This document shows, one piece after another, positions 1-5,808 of a stretch of DNA of 12,118 nucleotides. Position numbers and translations under genes: made by a program. Every line of letters begins with the position of its first letter. Positions within the stretch are counted from its first letter, which is position 1. Under the pieces are notes generated by a model that ran no database searches, was not told the DNA's origin, and worked only from the letters and a program-made list of their open reading frames with translations. This DNA comes from Syntrophomonas sp. UBA5432 (GTDB lineage: Bacteria; Bacillota; Syntrophomonadia; Syntrophomonadales; Syntrophomonadaceae), in NCBI GenBank assembly GCA_002424365.1, contig DIRQ01000040.1, positions 1 to 12,118 on the forward strand. The letters are read 5' to 3'.

Positions 1-411
1 GTCAAGTAGCTGTAATATTTCTTCCCGGTACGATTCAAAAAGGTTATAAACATTAATTATTTCATCCAATACAATTAGATCCCATTTTGCCGTAGCTATT
101 TCACTGTAAAGCCTATCCAGACCCAGTTTAATCTGCTTATAATCCGATTCACTTAATTTACCAGCCCGGATTATACATTCCTGCTGCCCCGGACAACAGT
201 CTGTTCCCGGGTACGGGCATTCGCGACCGAAAGCGTTAACTTGAAAATTAGGGTCATTAATGCGTTTGATGGCTTTATTCTCTCCAGCAATATTATTACC
301 TTTTAAGAAACTGATAAATAAAACCCTTCTCCCCTGTCCCCAGGCACGCAAGGCTGTACCTGCTGCACTGCTAGTTTTTCCTTTCCCATCACCGGTAAAA
401 ATTAAAATCAT
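1..411 (-). CDS. Corrinoid adenosyltransferase-like P-loop ATPase (CobO/BtuR family), 3' end outside window
   Basis: 137 codons are visible and the frame is still open at base 1, so the C-terminus is missing. The ATG at 409-411 lies 9 bp after the stop of the upstream pseudouridine synthase, with a purine-rich GGGGAG just before it. The protein opens directly with a P-loop, TGDGKGKTSS (residues 6-15), followed by the ALRAWGQGRRVLFISFLKG block (20-38) typical of CobO/BtuR cob(I)alamin adenosyltransferases, and a Walker B-like DLIVLDEI (111-118). Enzymes of this family transfer the adenosyl group of ATP to the cobalt of reduced corrinoids in the cytoplasm. Oddly, the segment where Salmonella CobA has its GFTWETQN loop holds four cysteines instead (C65, C72, C73, C79). 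The family call is fairly secure. Whether it still adenosylates a corrinoid is not certain. Confidence 0.8.
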   Translation of the reverse strand, partial: MILIFTGDGKGKTSSAAGTALRAWGQGRRVLFISFLKGNNIAGENKAIKRINDPNFQVNAFGRECPYPGTDCCPGQQECIIRAGKLSESDYKQIKLGLDRLYSEIATAKWDLIVLDEIINVYNLFESYREEILQLLD

Positions 412-420
412 TGCTCCCCA

Positions 421-1143
421 TCACCCCCGATTAGACCATGCCTGTTGTTTTAGTTTTTTTACTTCTCCGAGAGTTAAAAAGCGATATTTTCCCGGGGCTA
501 CTCCCTGTAATTTTAAAAAGCCAAAGGCAGTTCTTTTAAGACTGATAACCGGGTGCCCGGTAGCCAAACACATTCTTTTTATCTGTCTTTTCCTACCTTC
601 ATGAATTTTTATTTCTAATAAATTTTTATCTTTATAAGCTTTTAAAATATTTACCTGAGCCGGTGCGGTAATACCATCCTCTAGTTGTATGCCATTACAT
701 AACATCTGCAACGATTTTTTATCAGGCTTCCCTTCTACCAACGCCTGATAGGTTTTTGTTATTTCATAACGGGGATGTATCATCAGATTAGTAAAATCTC
801 CATCATTGCTTAGTAACAGAAGTCCTTCAGTATCAAAATCCAATCTTCCTACCGGATAAACCCGTAATTTAATATCCTTTAACAGATCCATCACGGTAGG
901 TCTTCCCTGAGGGTCAAACACACTACTTATATAGCCGGCAGGCTTATTAAGTAAGATATAAATTTTTTCCTCTCTGCTAATAATACGTCCGTCAAATTCA
1001 ACCTTGTCAAGACCAGGATTAATTATGCATCCCTTTTCTTGTACCAGCAGTCCGTTAACCTTGACCCGACCTTTACCAATCAATTCTTCAGCTTTACGCC
1101 GGGAGGCAACCCCTGCTTCCGCCAGATATTTTGCCAGCCTCAA
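421..1143 (-). CDS. rluB: RsuA/RluB-family rRNA pseudouridine synthase
   Basis: This 240-residue protein is full length for the family. It has an N-terminal S4 RNA-binding domain (residues 1-48, RLAKYLAEAGVASRRKAEEL) and a pseudouridine synthase domain. The catalytic motif GRLDFDTEG is at 99-107, with Asp102 the expected nucleophile, and EGRKRQIKRM at 182-191 is the conserved C-terminal motif. Such enzymes isomerise one uridine in 23S rRNA (RluB, helix 90 region) or 16S rRNA (RsuA). The RluB name fits most Gram-positive single-copy members, but RsuA, RluE or RluF specificity is not excluded. Translation starts at TTG (1141-1143), since no ATG gives a better N-terminus, and AGTAGGG upstream is a modest ribosome binding site. 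The CobO-like gene follows 9 bp downstream and is probably cotranscribed. Confidence 0.92.
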   Translation of the reverse strand: MRLAKYLAEAGVASRRKAEELIGKGRVKVNGLLVQEKGCIINPGLDKVEFDGRIISREEKIYILLNKPAGYISSVFDPQGRPTVMDLLKDIKLRVYPVGRLDFDTEGLLLLSNDGDFTNLMIHPRYEITKTYQALVEGKPDKKSLQMLCNGIQLEDGITAPAQVNILKAYKDKNLLEIKIHEGRKRQIKRMCLATGHPVISLKRTAFGFLKLQGVAPGKYRFLTLGEVKKLKQQAWSNRG

Positions 1144-1175
1144 ATTTTTTCCCTACTTTTACATATTTATTCTTT

Positions 1176-1205
1176 ATACTACCTGTTACAACTGTTATTA
1201 TTCAA
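1176..1205 (-). promoter_or_regulatory. Possible sigma-A-type promoter for the pseudouridine synthase
   Basis: Read on the minus strand, TTGAAT (1200-1205) and TAGTAT (1176-1181) are separated by 18 bp, some 33 bp before the TTG start. The match is only moderate and the region is so AT-rich that chance is a real possibility. Confidence 0.3.
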
Positions 1206-1256
1206 CACTATATAGTTTTCCTTTTTGATAAATATAATAAAATAAGGCATTATAAT

Positions 1257-1319
1257 AATTGAGAATTAAGAATTTTGCCGTGTATTTGATTATCAATTTT
1301 TAATTCTAAATTCTTAATT
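1257..1319. repeat. AT-rich inverted-repeat element upstream of folE (copy 1 of a dispersed repeat)
   Basis: The outer arms, 1257-1274 and the reverse complement of 1302-1319, match at 16 of 18 positions around a short centre. This makes a hairpin-capable element of about 63 bp ending 8 bp before the folE ribosome binding site. The right arm, 1295-1319, is identical over 25 bp, in inverted orientation, to 4586-4610. It resembles a miniature palindromic intergenic repeat. A TATAAT lies just outside its left end (1251-1256), so it would probably be transcribed in the folE leader. Confidence 0.65.
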
Positions 1320-1327
1320 GTATTTAT

Positions 1328-1332
1328 GGAGG
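1328..1332 (+). promoter_or_regulatory. Ribosome binding site that fixes the folE start
   Basis: GGAGG sits 5 bp before the ATG at 1338. An in-frame ATG at 1326 overlaps this site and has no binding site of its own, so it is not the start. The same arrangement, ATGGAGG followed by a second in-frame ATG, recurs before the GcvPA-like gene. Confidence 0.75.
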
Positions 1333-1337
1333 CTATC

Positions 1338-1904
1338 ATGAGAAATATTGATAAAAGCAAAATTGAGGCGGGAGTTAAGCTTATACTAGAAGCTATCGGT
1401 GAAGACTTGGGGCGGGAAGGGCTAAAAGAAACACCCCGGCGCGTGGCCAATATGTATGAAGAAATTTTTTCCGGGGTAGACTGTGATCCGCGTAATTTTT
1501 TGCAGGTATCATTTACTGAATTTCACGATGAATTGGTACTGGTCAAGGATATTCCCATCTATTCCCTCTGCGAACATCACTTGCTTCCCTTTTACGGCAA
1601 AGCTCATGTGGCCTATATCCCTCGCGGAGGTAAAGTGGTAGGTATCAGTAAATTGGCCCGAGTAGCCGAAGTTTATGCCCGGCGTCCACAAGTACAAGAG
1701 AGATTAACTTCTCAGATAGCTGATTGTATTTATGACACCTTAAATCCTTTTGGAGTAGGAGTAATTATTGAAGCCGAGCATATGTGTATGACTATGCGAG
1801 GAGTAAAAAAACCCGGAGCCATAACAGTTACTTCTGCAGTACGCGGTTTGTTTGAAAGTAGATCGGAAACCCGAGCTGAACTTTTTTCACTTATATTGCG
1901 ATAG
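1338..1904 (+). CDS. folE: GTP cyclohydrolase I (type IA)
   Basis: This 188-residue protein has the normal length for bacterial FolE. It converts GTP to 7,8-dihydroneopterin triphosphate, the first step of tetrahydrofolate synthesis, in the cytoplasm as a homodecamer. The zinc ligands expected from E. coli FolE are present: Cys78 and His81 in SLCEHHLLPFYGKAHVAYIP, and Cys150 in EAEHMCMTMRG. Other conserved blocks are ETPRRVANMYEE (31-42) and RPQVQERLTSQI (116-127). The start at 1338 is preferred to the in-frame ATG at 1326 because the GGAGG lies between them. It is divergent from the pseudouridine synthase gene, 194 bp away, and convergent with the metallophosphoesterase gene. I see no THF or preQ1 riboswitch in its leader, only the AT-rich hairpin repeat. 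Confidence 0.97.
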   Translation: MRNIDKSKIEAGVKLILEAIGEDLGREGLKETPRRVANMYEEIFSGVDCDPRNFLQVSFTEFHDELVLVKDIPIYSLCEHHLLPFYGKAHVAYIPRGGKVVGISKLARVAEVYARRPQVQERLTSQIADCIYDTLNPFGVGVIIEAEHMCMTMRGVKKPGAITVTSAVRGLFESRSETRAELFSLILR

Positions 1905-1932
1905 AGTAACTTAGGGAACTCCCGTCTTAACA

Positions 1933-1954
1933 GGGCAGACACACAGGTCTGCCC
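1933..1954. repeat. Perfect 8-bp hairpin between convergent folE and metallophosphoesterase genes
   Basis: GGGCAGAC (1933-1940) and GTCTGCCC (1947-1954) are perfect complements around a 6-nt loop. No T-run follows on either strand, so it is not a standard intrinsic terminator, although its position between two convergent 3' ends would suit that role. It overlaps the end of the dispersed repeat at 1946-1992. Confidence 0.6.
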
Positions 1955-1992
1955 CTACAATCCTTACACCTTATGCCTTAACACCTAACCCC
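1946..1992 (-). repeat. Dispersed repeat, copy 1 (second copy at 9585-9645)
   Basis: Read on the minus strand this stretch begins GGGGTTAGG and ends with a 25-nt block that includes GGATTGTAGGGGCAGACC. The region at 9622-9645 repeats that block on the plus strand with one substitution and one deleted base. A GGGGTTAGG also starts the second copy. It is noncoding, lying between the 3' ends of folE and the metallophosphoesterase gene. Confidence 0.6.
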
Positions 1993-2002
1993 TTACGAAA
2001 AA

Positions 2003-2941
2003 TTAGCCCGAGGTTAGGGTGGGAGTTTCAACTTCTCCTTTGTTAGTAACGTCAATTAGACAACCACGTAACTGGATTTCGTCATAGTTGCTGCCCGGAT
2101 TTACGCAAATGGTCCGACCTATTCGGCTGATTCCCCGGCTGGGGTGTACGTGTCCATGTAAGCTTAGCAGGGGCTGGTATTTTTTTATGGCCTCAGCGAC
2201 GGCGGTACTGCCTACTGGTCCTGTGGCCAGGGAATCCCCATCCAAAATTGGATTTAAATCTTCGTCATAGAGAGTATCCTGGTCCAGGTCGGTATCCTTG
2301 GGGGGAACATGAATATTGAAAATACATTTATCCATGTTCTTAACCTGCTCAGCCAATTTGTCAATTTTTTCAGTCAGTTCTTCCTCGCTAATATCGCGGG
2401 GATACTTAAAAATGGTAGGATGCCCATAGCTTAGAGACAATATCTCAAATCCTTTCATCTCTACCACTTTGCCATCGCCATTTTTCACGTATTCCATTTT
2501 ATTCAGGTAATCGTCTATATAAAATGGGTCGTCATTACCTGGCGTTATTACGCAGGGAATACCGTTCTTTTTAAAGCGCTCATCCATTAATTTAGTCCAC
2601 TCTTCTATCTGCTTTATCTGTAGTTCTTTGGTAATTCGCTCAACATCGTTTTCATCAATACGGTCTATTTCTTCTTCGCTAAGGATTACCCAATAAAAAC
2701 CAGCATCCCGAAGAGTTTTTTGTAGGTCTGGAAGTTCCTTCTCGTCTTTAATCCTTACAGTTGAGCCATAATAAGTGGCTTCATAATAGCCATCTTTAGT
2801 TTTTACTATAGGAACTACCGCTTTACCTACAAAATCCCCACCGTAAATCACCATATCTGCTTTGTAAAAAGGTCCGGCATTGGTAAATTTGCGAAATGTA
2901 CTCTCCGCTGCATGGGTATCACTGGCGTAAAAGATTTTCAT
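2003..2941 (-). CDS. Calcineurin-like metallophosphoesterase
   Basis: This 312-residue, apparently soluble protein has no signal peptide. The metallophosphatase signature is complete and in order: SDTH (D8, H10), GGDF (D36), GNDD (N136), NIHVPP (H211) and GHVH (H264, H266). Together these bind a dinuclear metal centre that hydrolyses phosphomono- or diesters. About 100 residues separate the GD and GND blocks, where simple family members have far fewer. The insert (roughly 42-128) is highly charged and probably forms a helical cap or extra domain. The ATG has GGGGTG about 11 bp upstream. It is the last gene of the minus-strand operon, 31 bp after the permease. The substrate is unknown, and neither a nucleotide-related nor a regulatory role can be chosen from sequence. 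Confidence 0.88.
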   Translation of the reverse strand: MKIFYASDTHAAESTFRKFTNAGPFYKADMVIYGGDFVGKAVVPIVKTKDGYYEATYYGSTVRIKDEKELPDLQKTLRDAGFYWVILSEEEIDRIDENDVERITKELQIKQIEEWTKLMDERFKKNGIPCVITPGNDDPFYIDDYLNKMEYVKNGDGKVVEMKGFEILSLSYGHPTIFKYPRDISEEELTEKIDKLAEQVKNMDKCIFNIHVPPKDTDLDQDTLYDEDLNPILDGDSLATGPVGSTAVAEAIKKYQPLLSLHGHVHPSRGISRIGRTICVNPGSNYDEIQLRGCLIDVTNKGEVETPTLTSG

Positions 2942-2972
2942 TTAAACGCTTCACCCCTTATTTCAGTTTAAC

Positions 2973-4565
2973 CTAGTCAGAAGGTATCTCCAAAAACTGA
3001 ATGTCTATATTTATACCCTGGCTGGCATAGGAGGCTTTGGAAAGGTAGTAAATTATTAGTGGCAAAACCAGAAGTATAATAGACATTACTATCATGGTAT
3101 AGGGCATATCACCCTTGAAGAAGGGTATTAACAGATAGGTGCAAATGGAAACACTTATAATAGTGGTAAATATACCCAACCAGCTTATTACCGGTAAACC
3201 CAAAAATCTGCCTCGTACCACGGGAGGTGCTGAATCAAATAGAAGTTTCCGGCGATAAGGAAAGACAATACCGGCTATACCCAGCAGTATCCAGGCCAGG
3301 AACCAGGTAAAAATGGTATATCCGATATAAGCTGTCCAGGCGGGTAGAAATACATCCAGCAGTAAAAACAACTCAGCTACTGCCAAGGCAATAGTAGAAG
3401 CAATAACCGGGGAACCTGATTTAGGGTTGATCTCTGCAACTTTGGCCGGTACCAGACGGTCAAATCCCCAGGCATAAATATTACGGGTCGGGCCAAAGCT
3501 CATGCCGGCACAGGAACCGTAGGTGGCCATAAAGAAAGCAATAGCTATCAAGAAAATAAATATGGGACTCTGAGTTAGAATACCCAGCAATATAGTAGCA
3601 AAGGGCTCATATGAGCCAAAGGGATAAGCCGGATTACCAGAACCCGCCAGATACATCAGAGCATTGGTCCATAAACTGCCAAAAATCTTATAGCTTAAAC
3701 CATAAAATATGGCCCAGGCACTCATTAAAATAGCCAGTGAACCAAACATAGCCAGAAGTTGTGATTTTTGTACACTGCGGACTTCACCGGCCAGGTTAGC
3801 CCCAAAGGTAGCCCCCAAAGTGTTAAGAATAATATAAGTAGAGCCAGCCATTAATGTGGCTCCAAAAAGAAATTTAGTTGGATGCCCGGCTTGAACTGCC
3901 AATGGTATAACATCGTTATAGTTTAAACCGCTTAAGCGGGTAAAGTTAGCGGCAAAGGTACCAGGATCAGCCATTAAAGCAGCAACGATAAAAGTCAAGG
4001 CTCCAATACCTGTACCAATTAAGGCCATCCAGGACATTTTCATCATGGCCCGGCTGCCTCTGTAGAATACCATCCAGATGATAATTATCATGATGGTACC
4101 CAGTATGGCACGTACATAGGGTGCATTTAAAGTAGCGGCCCATTGCAGCCACATTTGATTTCCGCTTACAATACCCATGGATGCAAAGAATTCCACCAGA
4201 GCATATTTTAATGCCCAGTCTGAACATACACCGGTCCAGGATATAGCAGTAAAGGAAATCATGAAACTGGACATCAGGCCCAAAGCCGGGTGCAGGATAC
4301 GGCTGATATAGATATATTCGCCTCCCTGCCGGGGCATAGCCACGGAAAGTAGCCAGTACAGTCCAGCAATTATAAACATCTGGGAAACGGTTAGTATAGC
4401 CCAGGGCATATGTCCGCCGGGATAAAGAAACGGGGCCCACATCAAGTAGACCAGAGCGTACATAAGACCGGGGTTAACAGTAGAGTAAACCAGTGTATCA
4501 TAGGGGCTTATCTGCCGGGTAAAGCCTACTGCACTTTGCTGGAATAGTTCTAAACCTCTAGCCAA
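2973..4565 (-). CDS. APC-superfamily amino-acid permease
   Basis: This 530-residue integral membrane protein has about 12 hydrophobic segments (roughly 29-49, 55-76, 93-113, 150-168, 178-198, 232-252, 270-292, 322-347, 386-406, 412-434, 457-481, 487-508). APC hallmarks are the ISPYDTLVYSTVNPG first-helix region (19-33), MPRQGGEYIYISR (77-89), the GEVRSVQKS loop (260-268) and RNIYAWGFDRLVPAKVAEIN (361-380). Family members move amino acids or polyamines across the cytoplasmic membrane by cation symport or exchange. Translation starts at TTG (4563-4565) behind AAGGAGGG. It lies 55 bp after the NAD-kinase-like gene and downstream of the two P-protein-like subunits, which suggests that it imports their amino-acid substrate. 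That link is inferred from position. Confidence 0.92.
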   Translation of the reverse strand: MARGLELFQQSAVGFTRQISPYDTLVYSTVNPGLMYALVYLMWAPFLYPGGHMPWAILTVSQMFIIAGLYWLLSVAMPRQGGEYIYISRILHPALGLMSSFMISFTAISWTGVCSDWALKYALVEFFASMGIVSGNQMWLQWAATLNAPYVRAILGTIMIIIIWMVFYRGSRAMMKMSWMALIGTGIGALTFIVAALMADPGTFAANFTRLSGLNYNDVIPLAVQAGHPTKFLFGATLMAGSTYIILNTLGATFGANLAGEVRSVQKSQLLAMFGSLAILMSAWAIFYGLSYKIFGSLWTNALMYLAGSGNPAYPFGSYEPFATILLGILTQSPIFIFLIAIAFFMATYGSCAGMSFGPTRNIYAWGFDRLVPAKVAEINPKSGSPVIASTIALAVAELFLLLDVFLPAWTAYIGYTIFTWFLAWILLGIAGIVFPYRRKLLFDSAPPVVRGRFLGLPVISWLGIFTTIISVSICTYLLIPFFKGDMPYTMIVMSIILLVLPLIIYYLSKASYASQGINIDIQFLEIPSD

Positions 4566-4572
4566 AAAATAT

Positions 4573-4580
4573 CCCTCCTT
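4573..4580 (-). promoter_or_regulatory. Ribosome binding site supporting the TTG start of the permease
   Basis: Minus-strand AAGGAGGG with a spacing of about 7 bp to TTG at 4563-4565. No ATG is suitably placed, so the strong site decides the unusual start codon. Confidence 0.75.
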
Positions 4581-4585
4581 ATATT

Positions 4586-4620
4586 AATTAAGAATTTAGA
4601 ATTAAAAATTAAGAATTCTT
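4586..4620. repeat. AT-rich dispersed repeat, copy 2, in the operon
   Basis: Bases 4586-4610 are identical over 25 bp to the reverse complement of 1295-1319 beside folE. The stretch continues into the palindrome AAGAATTCTT (4611-4620), which abuts the stop codon of the NAD-kinase-like gene at 4621-4623. It nearly fills the gap between that gene and the permease ribosome binding site. Confidence 0.65.
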
Positions 4621-5745
4621 TCAATCGGCATCATTGCTTATTCGGTACATTATGCTGTCTTCCCAACCGGTTACCACTCGTACATAGCCGCTTAATTCCT
4701 GATCCAAATCCGGGTCGCCGGTATCGACTAACAGGGGGTGAGGTTGCAGAGCTACTAATTTATCACGGCTGGCTACCACGATAATATTTTTTTTCCCTAC
4801 TAACCTGATTACCCGAGGGCTTATCTGCTGATTGCCCCGACCAAAAATATGTCCTTGTCCTCCGATAGCGGTAACTATGATACGAGTATTGCCTCCATGC
4901 TGGTTAAGCAGATTAAAAAGCTGTTTTTCGCCTACATCATTGGCTATTAGTTCCCGGTTAAGAACTACGTCTACTCCCAGCAATGTGTTAGGAAGCTCCA
5001 ATCTTTCCATAATAGCGCGAGTAGTAGTTCCCGGACCAATTATATACAGGGTATCCTTTTCCATGTTGGCAACTACTTCTGCAGCCATGCCTTCGACTTC
5101 AGCCTGTTCCGAACGCGCACCGGATTTTACACTTTGTACCCTTCGTTCCACCGGTACCTTAAGATAACCATAGAGCCTAGCATTTACCCGTCCTTCACGG
5201 AAAGCCTCTTCATCTATATCCATTACCTCGGCTTCACGTATATTTACTACCTGGCCCTGAAGGTAAAGGCTGGCTACTTCACCTGCACTACGAGGGTTAA
5301 TCGCATATACCGCTGAGTGAATTTTTACCCCTGCGGGAATTCCCAATACTGGAATTTCGGGTCCTATTGCGGTATATATATTTCGGGCAGTTCCGTCCCC
5401 TCCGGCAAATAGAATCAAATCCACCCCTTTTTTGGCCATTTCACGAGCAGCTTCCATGGTATCTTCCGGACTAGTCTCTCCACTCTTGATAGATCCTATA
5501 ACTTCTGGTTCCAGACCAGCCTGACGGCATTCATCAGCACCCATTTCATCAGGATAAGCCAATACTTCAATTTCGTTCTTCAATTTGGCAATTATCTTTA
5601 AGGCCTCCAGGGCGCGGCGGGGAGATTCGGGCTCTGCTCCCATCTCCCTGGCTTTCTTAAGAATTTCTATCCCATCACTACCTTTTAATCCAACCCGTCC
5701 ACCCATACCAGCAATTGGATTAACGATTACCCCCAGCTTTTTCAT
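4621..5745 (-). CDS. ATP-NAD kinase family protein (AcoX-like, COG3199)
   Basis: This 374-residue cytoplasmic protein carries the NAD-kinase/diacylglycerol-kinase-fold signatures: VNPIAGMGG near the N-terminus (8-16), GGDGTARN (115-122) and LGIPAGVK (134-141). The length and the C-terminal half (IIGPGTTTRAIMERL at 235-249, VTAIGGQGHIFGRGNQQ at 291-307) fit the COG3199 group, which includes AcoX of acetoin-degradation operons, rather than the shorter housekeeping NAD kinase. A nucleotide-dependent kinase activity is likely, but the acceptor (NAD or another molecule) is not established for most of this group. The ATG follows GGTGAT about 6 bp upstream. It lies 63 bp after the beta subunit gene, in a gap that holds a long hairpin. 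Pairing with a decarboxylase and a permease suggests a role in amino-acid catabolism, by analogy with AcoX. Confidence 0.83.
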   Translation of the reverse strand: MKKLGVIVNPIAGMGGRVGLKGSDGIEILKKAREMGAEPESPRRALEALKIIAKLKNEIEVLAYPDEMGADECRQAGLEPEVIGSIKSGETSPEDTMEAAREMAKKGVDLILFAGGDGTARNIYTAIGPEIPVLGIPAGVKIHSAVYAINPRSAGEVASLYLQGQVVNIREAEVMDIDEEAFREGRVNARLYGYLKVPVERRVQSVKSGARSEQAEVEGMAAEVVANMEKDTLYIIGPGTTTRAIMERLELPNTLLGVDVVLNRELIANDVGEKQLFNLLNQHGGNTRIIVTAIGGQGHIFGRGNQQISPRVIRLVGKKNIIVVASRDKLVALQPHPLLVDTGDPDLDQELSGYVRVVTGWEDSIMYRISNDAD

Positions 5746-5772
5746 GCTCTAATCACCGCTCTTTTAGTTAGT

Positions 5773-5799
5773 CCATCTCCGTCCCGGGGACGGAGATGG
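5773..5799 (-). repeat. Long perfect hairpin between the beta subunit and NAD-kinase-like genes
   Basis: CCATCTCCGTCC (5773-5784) pairs perfectly with GGACGGAGATGG (5788-5799), leaving a 3-nt centre. It is GC-rich and stands out in an AT-rich gap, 9 bp below the stop codon at 5809-5811. No T-run follows in the direction of transcription. It could be an mRNA 3'-end stabiliser, a processing or partial termination site, or a copy of a palindromic genomic repeat. Confidence 0.6.
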
Positions 5800-5808
5800 T
5801 GTAAGATA

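Noticed and set aside
260..604. Plus-strand open frame across the CobO-like and pseudouridine synthase genes
   Set aside because: It lies antisense to two convincing coding sequences and its translation is low-complexity with no domain signature.
1144..1337. THF or preQ1 riboswitch in the folE leader
   Set aside because: The leader is almost entirely A and T, with only the dispersed hairpin repeat and none of the conserved G-rich aptamer segments.
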